A DNA stretch of 64,000 nt from Chloroflexota bacterium. GTDB lineage: Bacteria; Chloroflexota; Anaerolineae; Anaerolineales; Anaerolineaceae. The position numbers were made by a program, and so were the translations under genes. The notes beneath the pieces were generated by a model. That model searched no databases. It had not been told where the DNA came from and saw nothing but the letters and a program-made list of their open reading frames with translations. This document shows positions 1 through 8,258 of the stretch, piece after piece. The stretch lies in contig JAKPNN010000022.1 of NCBI GenBank assembly GCA_029548365.1, forward strand, positions 1 to 64,000, in the 5' to 3' direction. The stretch's first letter is position 1; every line of letters begins with the position of its first letter.

Positions 1-121
1 TAGCTCAGCCCAATCGATTTATCTTGGAGTTGTTCGTTCAGTTTCAGTGCATTAGTTTGAAATTGGAAAACCATAGTTCTCAAAGGGCGTGTTTACCCAT
101 CGCAGATGAAAATAAAAAACA

Positions 122-193
122 TGGCGAAGGGCGGATTTGAACCGCCAACCAATGGCTTATGAGTCCACTGCTCTACCATTGAGCTACTTCGCC
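122..193 (-). tRNA. tRNA-Met (anticodon CAT)
   Basis: On the minus strand the sequence folds as a full cloverleaf. The acceptor arms GGCGAAG and CTTCGCC pair over 7 bp, the D arm is GCTC/GAGC, and the T arm is GGCGG-TTCAAAT-CCGCC. The anticodon loop is CTCATAA, which gives CAT. This fits elongator Met; a tRNA-Ile read through lysidine has the same unmodified anticodon and cannot be excluded. The anticodon stem has an A31-G39 mismatch next to the loop. CCA is not encoded. A T-rich run follows the 3' end. Confidence 0.93.
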
Positions 194-218
194 AGCTTTT
201 TGGTCGTTTACCGTGATT

Positions 219-247
219 ATATTACTATGGCTTTTTTAAATTGTCAA
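219..247 (-). promoter_or_regulatory. Promoter of tRNA-Met
   Basis: On the minus strand TTGACA (242-247) is followed after 17 bp by TAATAT (219-224). A full TATAAT overlaps it at 216-221 with a 20-bp spacer. The element lies about 25 bp upstream of the tRNA 5' end. Confidence 0.6.
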
Positions 248-258
248 TTGATTCTGGG

Positions 259-1005
259 TTATGCCCGGCGTTGCCCGGTGCCAGGGGATTTCAACGCATG
301 GAAAACCGCTTCATCTTGCATGGGGATATAGGTCGGTTCTGGGCGGTAGCCACGTTTAGCGTTTAAGGGCTGGGCAAAGACGGTGCTATTCACTCCGGAA
401 GGAACAGAGCGTTGATTCGCTGCTGGATGAGCTGCCCGGCTTTGCGCCTGGCGCAGTTCTCGACGTGAGATTGCCGGCCCGCCGGACTGTCCCGCTTTCG
501 CAGTCAATCGATTCGCCTTCTTTGAAAAGCTGCCCACGATCATGATACGGATCACCCACACCATCATGGCAATAAATACCGGCACAGTTCGGAGGACAAA
601 GCTCTCATTCACCACACCCGCACTCACCACCGGGTGAGATCCCACAGCCAGCGCCACTCCCCACCAGGTCAGGATGGCATTCATCGTAGCCGCTAAAAAC
701 CAGGCGCCAAACATAAACCAGGCAGAACGATTTTCACCGTTCTCAGACTGCGGCGCCAGCAGAAGTGCGATGCCGGCAAAATCAATCCCGCAAAAGGCAA
801 TTGAAAGCAAGGTAGCCCAGCGAAAGCCCAGGAAGCTGAGGTCACCCAACAGGTCAGAGAGGGCAAAATCAGTTGTGCTGTAATTAAAAGCCTCAAAGGC
901 GACCAGAGCCAGGGTGAAAAAGATAATATATAACATTTCTTTGCGCGTTTTCAACAACGAGTAGAAATTGGACAACGATATTTTTGCTGATTGGCTGACA
1001 TTCAT
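259..1005 (-). CDS. Putative four-helix membrane protein with a basic C-terminal tail
   Basis: Protein of 248 aa that I do not recognise. Hydrophobic segments lie at about residues 24-42, 62-85, 95-118 and 133-158. A polar tail of about 85 residues rich in Arg, Gln, Ala and Pro follows and is presumably cytoplasmic. The start is supported by GGAGG five bases before the ATG. It is transcribed alone from a consensus promoter that carries a LexA-like palindrome, so it may be damage-inducible. No catalytic motif is visible and function is unknown. Confidence 0.75.
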   Translation of the reverse strand: MNVSQSAKISLSNFYSLLKTRKEMLYIIFFTLALVAFEAFNYSTTDFALSDLLGDLSFLGFRWATLLSIAFCGIDFAGIALLLAPQSENGENRSAWFMFGAWFLAATMNAILTWWGVALAVGSHPVVSAGVVNESFVLRTVPVFIAMMVWVIRIMIVGSFSKKANRLTAKAGQSGGPAISRRELRQAQSRAAHPAANQRSVPSGVNSTVFAQPLNAKRGYRPEPTYIPMQDEAVFHALKSPGTGQRRA

Positions 1006-1042
1006 AAGGACCTCCGGTATGTTACAGGGTTGAATTATGATA

Positions 1043-1071
1043 ATTATAGAACACTTGTTCTATTTTGTCAA
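1043..1071 (-). promoter_or_regulatory. Consensus promoter with LexA-like operator
   Basis: On the minus strand TTGACA (1066-1071) and TATAAT (1043-1048) are separated by exactly 17 bp, matching the sigma-70 consensus at all 12 positions. An 18-bp inverted repeat with a 2-nt centre, ATAGAACA-CT-TGTTCTAT, covers 1046-1063, that is the spacer and part of the -10. It contains GAAC-N4-GTTC, the core of the Bacillus-type LexA box. Predicted transcription start is near 1036, about 30 nt before the ATG at 1005. Repression by LexA or another dimeric repressor is inferred. Confidence 0.75.
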
Positions 1072-1381
1072 GCCCTTTACCAACACATCTTGTCTGCCAA
1101 GTTTATGCATGACAGCCTGACGAAATCGGACCTCCATTTTTGTCAATTTGATATTTTAAGAGCAGCCCTCCTCCCGGATTACATTGGATGCACTGATGGA
1201 AGAAATTCATTTTTCTTTCACAAGCAAGACGCGATTCTTGAAAATTCACTGTTCGAATGCGTTAATCATCGAACGGCAATTATCCCCCACTCGTAAAACA
1301 CCACATCACAAACGATAACAATTTGACAGTTGTGAATTCAGATATCTGTCATTGAAGAAAGACCGAAAGAAAAAGATCCAT
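1072..1381. other. Intergenic region without a recognisable gene
   Basis: About 310 bases between the divergent promoter region and the 3' end of the YhhN-family gene. I see no coding pattern, RNA or convincing terminator here. Confidence 0.5.
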
Positions 1382-2104
1382 TCAGGGAATGATGCTGAGG
1401 GCAGCAAGAAACCCTGTTGCCAGGCTGAACTGCGCCAGGTGATAGGTCACCATGACCCACAACCTGATCGCGGGAGTTTTTCGGGTAAATCGGTCGTATG
1501 CCAATAAGGAATCAGAAACGAAGAAAAGCAGAGCTCCAGCTGGCAAAAACAGCATTGCCGGTGAACAATTCGCTGGTATGGTAACCAGTAAAAAAGAAAC
1601 CACCACCAATATTCCCAGGATCCAGGCATAGACTTGAACCAGTACCCAAAAATAACGCAACATCTTCAACCGGGGCGCTTCAGGGACAACAATGCGGTAA
1701 AACAACCTCAGCATAACTGCCCAAATGATGATAATTGAAACCACCCACCAGACGACATTGTGATTCAAACCAAACTCACGGGCAGCAATGATAATTTGCC
1801 TCCCGATAAGCCCGATATAAAACAGGTGACCTACCAAAAAAGAGGTCAAACCCACTAAAAACCAGCGCGGATTCAGCATAAGGAAAATGTCGCCAGCCAG
1901 GCCAGCTGTCTGACCTAAAATAAACAGGATCAGTAGAACCTCAAACGTCCACCCTGCGGCGACACACGTCCATAAAATCACCATCGCCATGGCAGCCGGT
2001 TTTAGAATATATTCAGCTTTTCGCCAGGAAAAACCGACCGCCAACCAATCGACAAAAAAGATGGCGAAAACTACTGCAGTCATCAACCGCATGCGCTCAG
2101 TCAT
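1382..2104 (-). CDS. YhhN/TMEM86-family membrane protein (lysoplasmalogenase-like)
   Basis: Protein of 240 aa, almost entirely hydrophobic, with about seven or eight membrane segments. Family traits visible are an early KPAAMA stretch, the GDIFLM motif followed by a hydrophobic FLVGHLFYIGL segment, and a late SDSLLA motif. Characterised members hydrolyse the vinyl-ether bond of lysoplasmalogens; the substrate here is inferred. The start overlaps the end of era by 8 bases, so the two are probably co-translated in the MGMT-era-yhhN minus-strand group. Confidence 0.8.
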   Translation of the reverse strand: MTERMRLMTAVVFAIFFVDWLAVGFSWRKAEYILKPAAMAMVILWTCVAAGWTFEVLLILFILGQTAGLAGDIFLMLNPRWFLVGLTSFLVGHLFYIGLIGRQIIIAAREFGLNHNVVWWVVSIIIIWAVMLRLFYRIVVPEAPRLKMLRYFWVLVQVYAWILGILVVVSFLLVTIPANCSPAMLFLPAGALLFFVSDSLLAYDRFTRKTPAIRLWVMVTYHLAQFSLATGFLAALSIIP

Positions 2105-3020
2105 GGCTCAACCCATATTGCCGTAAGAAATTTTGATCATTACGCCAATTCTTCACCACTTTGACCTTCAATTCAAGAAAGACTGGGTTTCCGCTCATCT
2201 CTTCGATCTCCTGTCTGGCAGCAGTACTGATCTGTTTGATCATCCCACCGCCCTTACCAATCACAATCCCCTTATGCGATTCACGCTCAACAATCAGCGT
2301 GGCATGAATATAAAGCACATCGTTCTCGCGCAACTTGTAATCATCCACCCGCACATAAAGACCGTAAGGTACTTCATCACGGAGAAAAGTTAATGCAGTT
2401 GACCGAATCAGGTCCTCTGCAATATTTCTTTCGTAGATATCTGTAATCTGCCCATCCGGAAAATACTGGGGACCTTCCGGCAGCAACTCAATCACCCGCT
2501 TCAGCAAAGCCTCCTGCCCATGTGTGGTGATTGCAGAAATATAAATCTGGTCAACAAAATCCAATAGTCCGGCGTAAGCGAGGGCGTTTTTTTTAGTTAC
2601 GGTGAGATCTACCCGATCGGTTTTGTTCAGCACCAACAATTTCAGCGTCTTCTGTGCCTTTTCAGCAACTTCTTGGGCCAACCATTGGTCTTCCTCATCG
2701 GGTAACTGGCTGACATCCACCATGAACAGGATTAAATCGGCATCCATCAATGCATAACGGGCTTCCTGGTTGATAAAATTGCTTAATTTATAGGCTCCCT
2801 TGTGTAATCCTGGCGTATCCACAAAAATGATTTGGGCTTCTTCGGTTGTCAAAATACCCAGCTGGCGACGCCGTGTGGTTTGTGGTTTTAGCGAAACAGC
2901 GGCTACCTTTTGCCCAAGATACCCGTTCAATAAAGTTGACTTGCCTACATTCGGTTTGCCCAGCAGGGCAACGTAACCCGACTTATAGCCGCCAAAATCC
3001 AATCCATCATGACTCGTCAT
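2097..3020 (-). CDS. era: GTPase Era
   Basis: Protein of 307 aa, the usual length for Era, which binds 16S rRNA and helps 30S maturation. The N-terminal GTPase domain shows the P-loop GKPNVGKST, the switch region PQTTRR, DTPGLHKG and the NKTD guanine motif. The C-terminal KH domain has IVIGKGGGMIKQI. The last 8 bases overlap the YhhN-family start. It lies 57 bases downstream of the MGMT gene on the same strand. Identification is secure. Confidence 0.97.
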   Translation of the reverse strand: MTSHDGLDFGGYKSGYVALLGKPNVGKSTLLNGYLGQKVAAVSLKPQTTRRRQLGILTTEEAQIIFVDTPGLHKGAYKLSNFINQEARYALMDADLILFMVDVSQLPDEEDQWLAQEVAEKAQKTLKLLVLNKTDRVDLTVTKKNALAYAGLLDFVDQIYISAITTHGQEALLKRVIELLPEGPQYFPDGQITDIYERNIAEDLIRSTALTFLRDEVPYGLYVRVDDYKLRENDVLYIHATLIVERESHKGIVIGKGGGMIKQISTAARQEIEEMSGNPVFLELKVKVVKNWRNDQNFLRQYGLSHD

Positions 3021-3077
3021 GCTTGCTCTTTCCTGTACTAGTCCGCTTCGGGCTATAAATTTTAGTGTGCGACCTTT

Positions 3078-3602
3078 TTATGGCTGAATCACCTTGTGGT
3101 TGATGACCGTATGACCTTCCAGCTTTAAAAGGTAAGCTTTTACATCCAAGCCGCCACCAAAGCCGTGCAATCCATGGTCAGAACCAATAACCCGATGGCA
3201 GGGAATTACAATTGGTATCGGATTGCGCGCCAGGGCGGTGCCAACTGCTCTTGCTGCACCCGGTTTACCAAGCTGATTTGCGATCGCACCGTAGGACGTC
3301 ACCTGTCCAAAAGGAATTTCATAGGTGATGCGTAGAACTTGGAATTGAAATCCCTGGATACACGACCAGTCAATATCAATGGTGAACTCGCGTTGGAGGC
3401 CTGACAGGTAGGCATTCATCTCAACCAGCAATTGGCTGGCGGTTTCCCAGCCCGCCAAAGTCGGAGTTTCGTCCAGCTGGTTGAGAGTTGCCTTATACTC
3501 TTCCAGGTTCGAGAAGGCTACACCCCACAAACCATGCTCACCGGTTGCAAAGCTGACCGGACCAATTGGTGAATTCATTATTTCAGCAAATGTGAGTCCC
3601 AA
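3078..3602 (-). CDS. ogt: Methylated-DNA--protein-cysteine S-methyltransferase
   Basis: Suicide repair protein that takes alkyl groups from O6-alkylguanine. The acceptor motif PCHRV is present, preceded by the arginine-containing ARAVGTALARNP helix. The reading frame is open 91 codons further upstream, but that part has no family resemblance and crosses a hairpin. I chose the TTG at 3602 because AGAGG lies 6 bases before it and translation then begins GLTFAEIMNSPIGP, typical of Ogt N-termini, giving 174 aa. An ATG at 3578 has no ribosome site. Upstream member of the era group. Confidence 0.9.
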   Translation of the reverse strand: MGLTFAEIMNSPIGPVSFATGEHGLWGVAFSNLEEYKATLNQLDETPTLAGWETASQLLVEMNAYLSGLQREFTIDIDWSCIQGFQFQVLRITYEIPFGQVTSYGAIANQLGKPGAARAVGTALARNPIPIVIPCHRVIGSDHGLHGFGGGLDVKAYLLKLEGHTVINHKVIQP

Positions 3603-3808
3603 GCAACACCTCTTTTCTTTTACTGATTTTAAATGTATGGCGTCAATCATACCGTATATATTACCAAAAGCTGCTTTTCTCATCGCTCTTCCATATGTAT
3701 TAAGGGACAATCGTAGAGTAATCGTAGGGCAATCGTCAAGCATGATCTTTCGGTTTGCTGTAATATAGGTACAAGTAAAGGCGACTTCTCTTCTTCTCCT
3801 CCTTATAT

Positions 3809-3841
3809 GAACGTGCCAAGGTCGGCGTCCTTGGCACGTTC
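3809..3841. repeat. Perfect 13-bp inverted repeat between divergent genes
   Basis: GAACGTGCCAAGG (3809-3821) and its exact reverse complement (3829-3841) flank a 7-nt loop. The rest of the interval 3603-3985 holds no gene. It sits between divergently transcribed genes and lacks a T-tract on either side, so it is not an ordinary terminator. On the minus strand a purine-rich AAGGAGGAG follows it. It may be an operator or a structured leader of the MGMT transcript. Confidence 0.7.
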
Positions 3842-3985
3842 GAAATTTAATCTCCCAATCTCTGACAATTGTCAATATCCTTGCTGTCGATTACTTTCAC
3901 GTTTCAGAAATGGGAGAATTGATAAAATAAAACGAACAACATGATTTATAATTAACGCAAATAAAAATTCTGTGGAGAAGTCACA

Positions 3986-4537
3986 ATGAAAAAACGGGAA
4001 ACTTATAGCATCGAAATCGCCGGATTGCACCGTGAATTAGAATTGTTTGAAGTTAAACCTGGTTTGAGAATCGCGATTCTAAATATCCTTGGGGATACGC
4101 AACTGGTCCAGGCCTGTGCAACAGCCCTGGCTGAAAAATTAAGTGGTCTTGATTTTGATGTTCTGGTAACTGCTGAAGCAAAAAGCATTCCGATTGCCTA
4201 TGCCCTATCTGCCGCCACTGGCAAACCCTATGTGGTGTTACGTAAATCCAATAAACCCTATATGGGCGATGCCTTGCAATCGGAAACATTCTCCATCACC
4301 ACTGGCGAACCACAAACCCTGTTTCTCGATGAGAAAGATCGTGCACTAATCAAGAGCAAAAAGGTTGTGATCATCGATGATGTCATCAGTACAGGTTCGA
4401 CTCTCCAGGGCATGCACATCATCCTGGAGAAAGCCGGTGCATCAGTCGTTGCTGAAGCCGCAATCCTCACCGAGGGCGAGCGGGCAGAGTGGTCTGACAT
4501 CATCTCCCTCGGACATATCCCCGTATTCGTCGATTAA
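3986..4537 (+). CDS. Phosphoribosyltransferase, adenine PRTase-like
   Basis: Protein of 183 aa with the type I PRTase fold. The PRPP-binding motif VVIIDDVISTGST is near residues 127-139, and a LVTAEAKSIPIAYALS segment before it resembles Apt, where it contacts the purine. It would convert a purine base and PRPP to the nucleotide. GTGGAGAAG lies just upstream of the ATG, and a TATAAT sits at 3947-3952 without a good -35. Adenine is the most likely substrate; xanthine or a regulatory PRTase role is possible. Confidence 0.82.
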   Translation: MKKRETYSIEIAGLHRELELFEVKPGLRIAILNILGDTQLVQACATALAEKLSGLDFDVLVTAEAKSIPIAYALSAATGKPYVVLRKSNKPYMGDALQSETFSITTGEPQTLFLDEKDRALIKSKKVVIIDDVISTGSTLQGMHIILEKAGASVVAEAAILTEGERAEWSDIISLGHIPVFVD

Positions 4538-4662
4538 TCATGGCCTTATTTCGCGACAAGTGCTGAATAACCCGGCGAAATTGGTCAACATTGTGCCCGA
4601 TTTTCAATTCTTCGGGTCGTTAATGCGATTAGAATATGACTGTCGAGTACAAAGGAGCACTT

Positions 4663-5376
4663 ATGCACATTCGGATTGGCATCGAAAACAATATTGAAGG
4701 CCGTACCCTGGCCTGGGCTTTGGATTACCCTGGCTGTTTCGCCTACGGCATGGACGAAGCCGAAGCGCTGATCAACCTGCCCCGAGCGCTGCTGGAATAC
4801 GATTACTGGATCAAGAATCACACCGATGATCCCTGGGTTAATTTGACGGATATGGGCATGGTGGTTGTGGAAAAGTATGACACTTTCCGCCTGGGCACCG
4901 ACTATCTGCCCGCCCCCCCCGGCGAGGGATATGAGATTAACGCCTGGTTTATCGATGATTGGCGCCCGCTTTCAGCGGTGGAAATTGAACAGGGGTTGAT
5001 GATTTTTCGATGGCAGCGTGATGAGTTGCTGGCAGGACTCACCACACTCCCACCACAATTGCTGGAAAAAGACTTCCCAAACCAGCGCTGGACCATTCTG
5101 GGTATCGCCGAACACGTTACCAATGCGGAACTCTGGTATCTTCAACAAATGAATCTGGTTAACCTCACCTGGCAAGAACTCCCTGCCGAAATTACAGCCC
5201 GCCTGGCACACACAGCGAATTTGATTGAGCAAACCTTCCCACAGTTTGCAGACAAGACAGACGTCAGGGGCATTGAGGGCGAAATCTGGTCATATCGCAA
5301 AATCCTTCGGCGAACGCTCTGGCATCAGCGCGATCACATCGAACATATCAAACAACTGGCCTTTGACGAAGCATAA
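4663..5376 (+). CDS. HicB-like domain fused to a DinB-family domain
   Basis: Protein of 237 aa. Residues 1-65 resemble HicB-like antitoxin folds (ALDYPGCFAYGMDEAEALINLPRALLEY). Residues 105-235 form a DinB/YfiT-type four-helix bundle with the metal-binding histidine pattern (IAEHVTNAELWYL early, LWHQRDHIEHI late). The start is fixed by AAAGGAG five bases before ATG 4663; an ATG at 4636 has no site. DinB-fold enzymes are often thiol-dependent transferases, but the reaction here is unknown. No HicA toxin is adjacent, so the N-terminal part is unlikely to be an antitoxin. Confidence 0.78.
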   Translation: MHIRIGIENNIEGRTLAWALDYPGCFAYGMDEAEALINLPRALLEYDYWIKNHTDDPWVNLTDMGMVVVEKYDTFRLGTDYLPAPPGEGYEINAWFIDDWRPLSAVEIEQGLMIFRWQRDELLAGLTTLPPQLLEKDFPNQRWTILGIAEHVTNAELWYLQQMNLVNLTWQELPAEITARLAHTANLIEQTFPQFADKTDVRGIEGEIWSYRKILRRTLWHQRDHIEHIKQLAFDEA

Positions 5377-5556
5377 GGAGTGATCAATAGCAATCCAAAG
5401 CAAGCATTCAGGGCAATGCCTGTTTTGTCATTAATTAACCTGATATCGAAATGTTCAGGGAAAAGCAAGGCTCACGAATCCTCTCTTCGATTGAAAATTC
5501 ACAGTTCAAACGAATACTGCATCATGCAGTCAATAATCGTGGTTCTGATCCATTTT

Positions 5557-5585
5557 TTGGCAAAAAACCTAAGGTGTGCTATCAT
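5557..5585 (+). promoter_or_regulatory. Promoter of the lamin-tail-domain gene and possibly dnaX
   Basis: TTGGCA (5557-5562), 17-bp spacer, TATCAT (5580-5585). Predicted start near 5592 leaves a leader of about 20 nt carrying GGAAGGAGG before the ATG at 5612. Confidence 0.7.
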
Positions 5586-5611
5586 TTCATTACGTCGGAA
5601 GGAGGCTTTCT

Positions 5612-6142
5612 ATGGGAAAAAAGTCGCGCGCATTCCTTTTTATTTTGGTCAATATCATCGTGTCTGTTGGCGCTACGCTGACTGTGCTGTGGTTTTGGCA
5701 GCGCGCGCATCCTTACCCTGACGTATCATCCCCTTCTATTCCGACCACAGCAGTGGATCAACCCTCCAGTCAGAGCCAAACAGACGCCCAGGATCCCGAC
5801 CCCGCTCCTGACCTTTCGCTCCTTAATCAGGATATCAACATAATCATCCGAGCGATTGTCGGTGCTGGTGATATAAATATTGAATATGTTGAAATCATCA
5901 ACCAGGGGCAAAATCCAACCAATCTTACGGGATGGCAGCTCATCGACGAGGACGGTCACACATTCACATTTCCTGCCCTGATACTGTACAGCGGCGGTGC
6001 CATCAAGATCCTTTCAAAAGCCGGGACGAATACGGTGATAGAATTGTTCTGGCGGTCAGATTCTGCCATCTGGCAATCTGGAGAGACAGCACATTTGGTG
6101 GATGCTGCTGGCGAGACTGTAACAACTTATTCAATACCTTAG
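5612..6142 (+). CDS. Membrane-anchored lamin-tail-domain (LTD) protein
   Basis: Protein of 176 aa with one N-terminal membrane segment (about residues 7-27), a Ser/Pro/Gln-rich linker (28-70), and a beta-rich domain containing IEYVEIINQG and LTGWQLIDEDGHTFTFP. The latter is the hallmark of extracellular LTD domains, so it is predicted to face outward. GGAAGGAGG precedes the ATG; an upstream in-frame ATG at 5576 lies inside the promoter and is unlikely. dnaX starts 16 bases after its stop, so they are probably co-transcribed. Ligand and role unknown. Confidence 0.82.
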   Translation: MGKKSRAFLFILVNIIVSVGATLTVLWFWQRAHPYPDVSSPSIPTTAVDQPSSQSQTDAQDPDPAPDLSLLNQDINIIIRAIVGAGDINIEYVEIINQGQNPTNLTGWQLIDEDGHTFTFPALILYSGGAIKILSKAGTNTVIELFWRSDSAIWQSGETAHLVDAAGETVTTYSIP

Positions 6143-6158
6143 AAATAAAAGACGACTT

Positions 6159-7868
6159 ATGACCCAAGCACTTTATCGAAAATGGCGCCCACAGGGTTGG
6201 GAAGAGGTAATCGCCCAGGAACATGTGACCCAGACGCTTAAAAATGCTGTCGCCAATAACAGAGTTGCCCATGCATTCTTATTTGCCGGTCCACGCGGCA
6301 CAGGCAAAACAACAACCGCCCGTATACTGGCAAAGGCTGTCAACTGTCTCGAACCGGACCTGTCCAAGCGTCCTTGTAATGCCTGTGCACACTGCCAGGC
6401 TCTCAATTCCGGTCGGTTCATGGATCTCATCGAAATCGATGCTGCATCGAATACCAGCGTCGATGATGTCAGAGACCTGCGCGAAAAGATCAACTTTTCA
6501 CCGTCACAGGGACGTTTCAAGGTCTATATCATCGATGAAGTACACATGCTTTCGAATGCAGCCTTCAATGCCCTCCTAAAAACGCTGGAAGAGCCGCCTC
6601 CCCACGCAATTTTTGTTCTGGCCACCACGGAAATTCACAAAATTCCGGCGACAGTGCTCTCACGCTGCCAGCGTCATGAATTTCGTCGGATTCCTATTTC
6701 CAGCATGGTCTTATACTTGAAAGACAAAGCTCACGCTGAGGAACTCAATGTAGACGATTCCGTCTTTACTGAGATTGCCAGGCAAGCCACCGGAAGCCTG
6801 CGCGATGCAGTTTCTTTGCTTGATCAGCTTACATCCTCAGATGAACATATCACCCTTGAGATGGCACAACAAGTTTTGGGCACAGCCACCAGTTTACGGG
6901 TCATTGAAGTCATCGATGCACTGCTGGCAAAAGACACACAAACAGGTTTGTCCTTGATCAGTAATGCATTGGACAGCGGTGCAGATGCTCGCCAATTTTC
7001 ACGACAAATCGTAACTTATCTTCGAAACGTTCTCCTTTACAAAATGAACAACAAAATCCAGGTTGAAGCAGGCGAGACTCTCAAAGCTGCGCTCGAAAAA
7101 CACGCCGCTCAATTTTCAATGCGAGAATTACTGGAAGCAATCAACGGATTCAATGCAGCAACCACCCAGGAACATTTTAACTGGCATCCAGGGCTGGCGC
7201 TCGAATTAGCCTTTAGCAGTTATTTAGCCCAACCCGAGCCAGTATCAGCCACCCCTCAAGAGGATGTCGGCCCGGTTAGAGTCGCTAAACCATTTCCGAA
7301 AGCAGCAGAGAAGAAGTTAAAAGCACCCAAAGAGAAGGCCGAAGATACGGCTCCAGCCCCACAAATCACCCCAGACCCGGAGGGTGAAAAGCTTGTCGAT
7401 AAAAGTGATCTTAAAATAATTGATCCCGTGTCACAAGAACCGGCGGATCCAGAAACCGTAGCCAGCGCTGCGGACACGGGTGCCGCATCCTTCCAGGATG
7501 CTGGAGAAATCAGCTTCAGCGATATCCAAAAAGCCTGGCCGAAAATTAAAACCCTGGTTAAAAAACACAACCCTCGAACTGAAGGTCTGCTCAACACATC
7601 AAAACTGACTGGTATAAGAGAAAATGTTGTGATCCTTGGGTTTTCATCAAACCTGCTTAAGGAAATGATGGAAAAAGAAGGCAACCTCACACTGACCATG
7701 GATATTATCGAAGAAGTTCTTGGCCGGCCTTTGTTAATCAATTGTATTGTTAGCACACACGACGGGAACCCAATTCCAGGCGATTTAAAGATCGAAGAGG
7801 ATGGAATGGTGAGTACAGCGACACGTGATCTGGGTGGTAGAATCAGCCGAGCAAAAGAAGAAAAATAA
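6159..7868 (+). CDS. dnaX: DNA polymerase III subunit gamma/tau
   Basis: Protein of 569 aa, the ATPase of the clamp loader. Walker A GPRGTGKTTT lies at about residues 45-54. Four cysteines of the zinc module follow (CLEPDLSKRPCNACAHC). The Walker B region contains DEVHML, then TTEIHKIPATVLSRCQR with the arginine finger. The C-terminal third (from about 365) is a charged Pro/Glu/Lys linker followed by a small folded domain. No slippery site for gamma production was sought in detail. It heads the dnaX-ybaB-recR group. Confidence 0.97.
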   Translation: MTQALYRKWRPQGWEEVIAQEHVTQTLKNAVANNRVAHAFLFAGPRGTGKTTTARILAKAVNCLEPDLSKRPCNACAHCQALNSGRFMDLIEIDAASNTSVDDVRDLREKINFSPSQGRFKVYIIDEVHMLSNAAFNALLKTLEEPPPHAIFVLATTEIHKIPATVLSRCQRHEFRRIPISSMVLYLKDKAHAEELNVDDSVFTEIARQATGSLRDAVSLLDQLTSSDEHITLEMAQQVLGTATSLRVIEVIDALLAKDTQTGLSLISNALDSGADARQFSRQIVTYLRNVLLYKMNNKIQVEAGETLKAALEKHAAQFSMRELLEAINGFNAATTQEHFNWHPGLALELAFSSYLAQPEPVSATPQEDVGPVRVAKPFPKAAEKKLKAPKEKAEDTAPAPQITPDPEGEKLVDKSDLKIIDPVSQEPADPETVASAADTGAASFQDAGEISFSDIQKAWPKIKTLVKKHNPRTEGLLNTSKLTGIRENVVILGFSSNLLKEMMEKEGNLTLTMDIIEEVLGRPLLINCIVSTHDGNPIPGDLKIEEDGMVSTATRDLGGRISRAKEEK

Positions 7869-7897
7869 AGACTGAATCGTTGTTGAAAGGAAAAAAC

Positions 7898-8245
7898 ATG
7901 GCAAAAGGATACAATAGACCCCGACAAAGCAAGGGTGTTGGCGGAGGTGGAATGATGGCACAATTTCAGCAAATGCAGGAACAGATGGCACAAGCCCAAG
8001 CTGAATTGGCCGATGAAACCGTCACTGCGACCGTTGGCGGTGGCGCGATCCGTGTGACCATGACCGGCGACCAGGTGTGTAAATCAGTGGAAATCCTGCC
8101 GGATCTGCTGGAAGATATCGATGCCGAGATGCTTCAGGATCTGATCACCAGCGGTGTGAATGCAGCCTTAGACCAATCCCGAGAGCTCGCCAGCCAGAAA
8201 ATGAGCCCCTTCACCAATATGCTGGGTGGAATGGGATTGGGTTAG
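7898..8245 (+). CDS. YbaB/EbfC-family nucleoid-associated protein
   Basis: Protein of 115 aa. A Gly-rich N-terminal stretch and a Met/Gln helix (MMAQFQQMQEQMAQAQAEL) lead into the ADETVTATVGGGAIRVTMTGD core typical of YbaB, ending in the Met/Gly-rich tail MLGGMGLG. Members bind DNA as dimers. I used ATG 7898, which follows AAAGGA at good spacing, rather than the in-frame codon at 7880. Its place between dnaX and recR matches the arrangement in most bacteria. Confidence 0.95.
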   Translation: MAKGYNRPRQSKGVGGGGMMAQFQQMQEQMAQAQAELADETVTATVGGGAIRVTMTGDQVCKSVEILPDLLEDIDAEMLQDLITSGVNAALDQSRELASQKMSPFTNMLGGMGLG

Positions 8246-8258
8246 CAGGCTACTGATT

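Noticed and set aside
1-121. Coding or RNA feature at the left edge
   Set aside because: Nothing supportable was seen in these bases beyond the T-rich stretch after tRNA-Met.
3603-3875. 91-codon in-frame extension of the MGMT gene
   Set aside because: It crosses the hairpin, is Arg-rich without family resemblance, and a good ribosome site sits at the internal TTG start.
1230-5515. Similar GAAAATTCAC-x-GTTC stretches near 1240 and 5495
   Set aside because: Too short and AT-rich to be more than chance; no further copies were seen.
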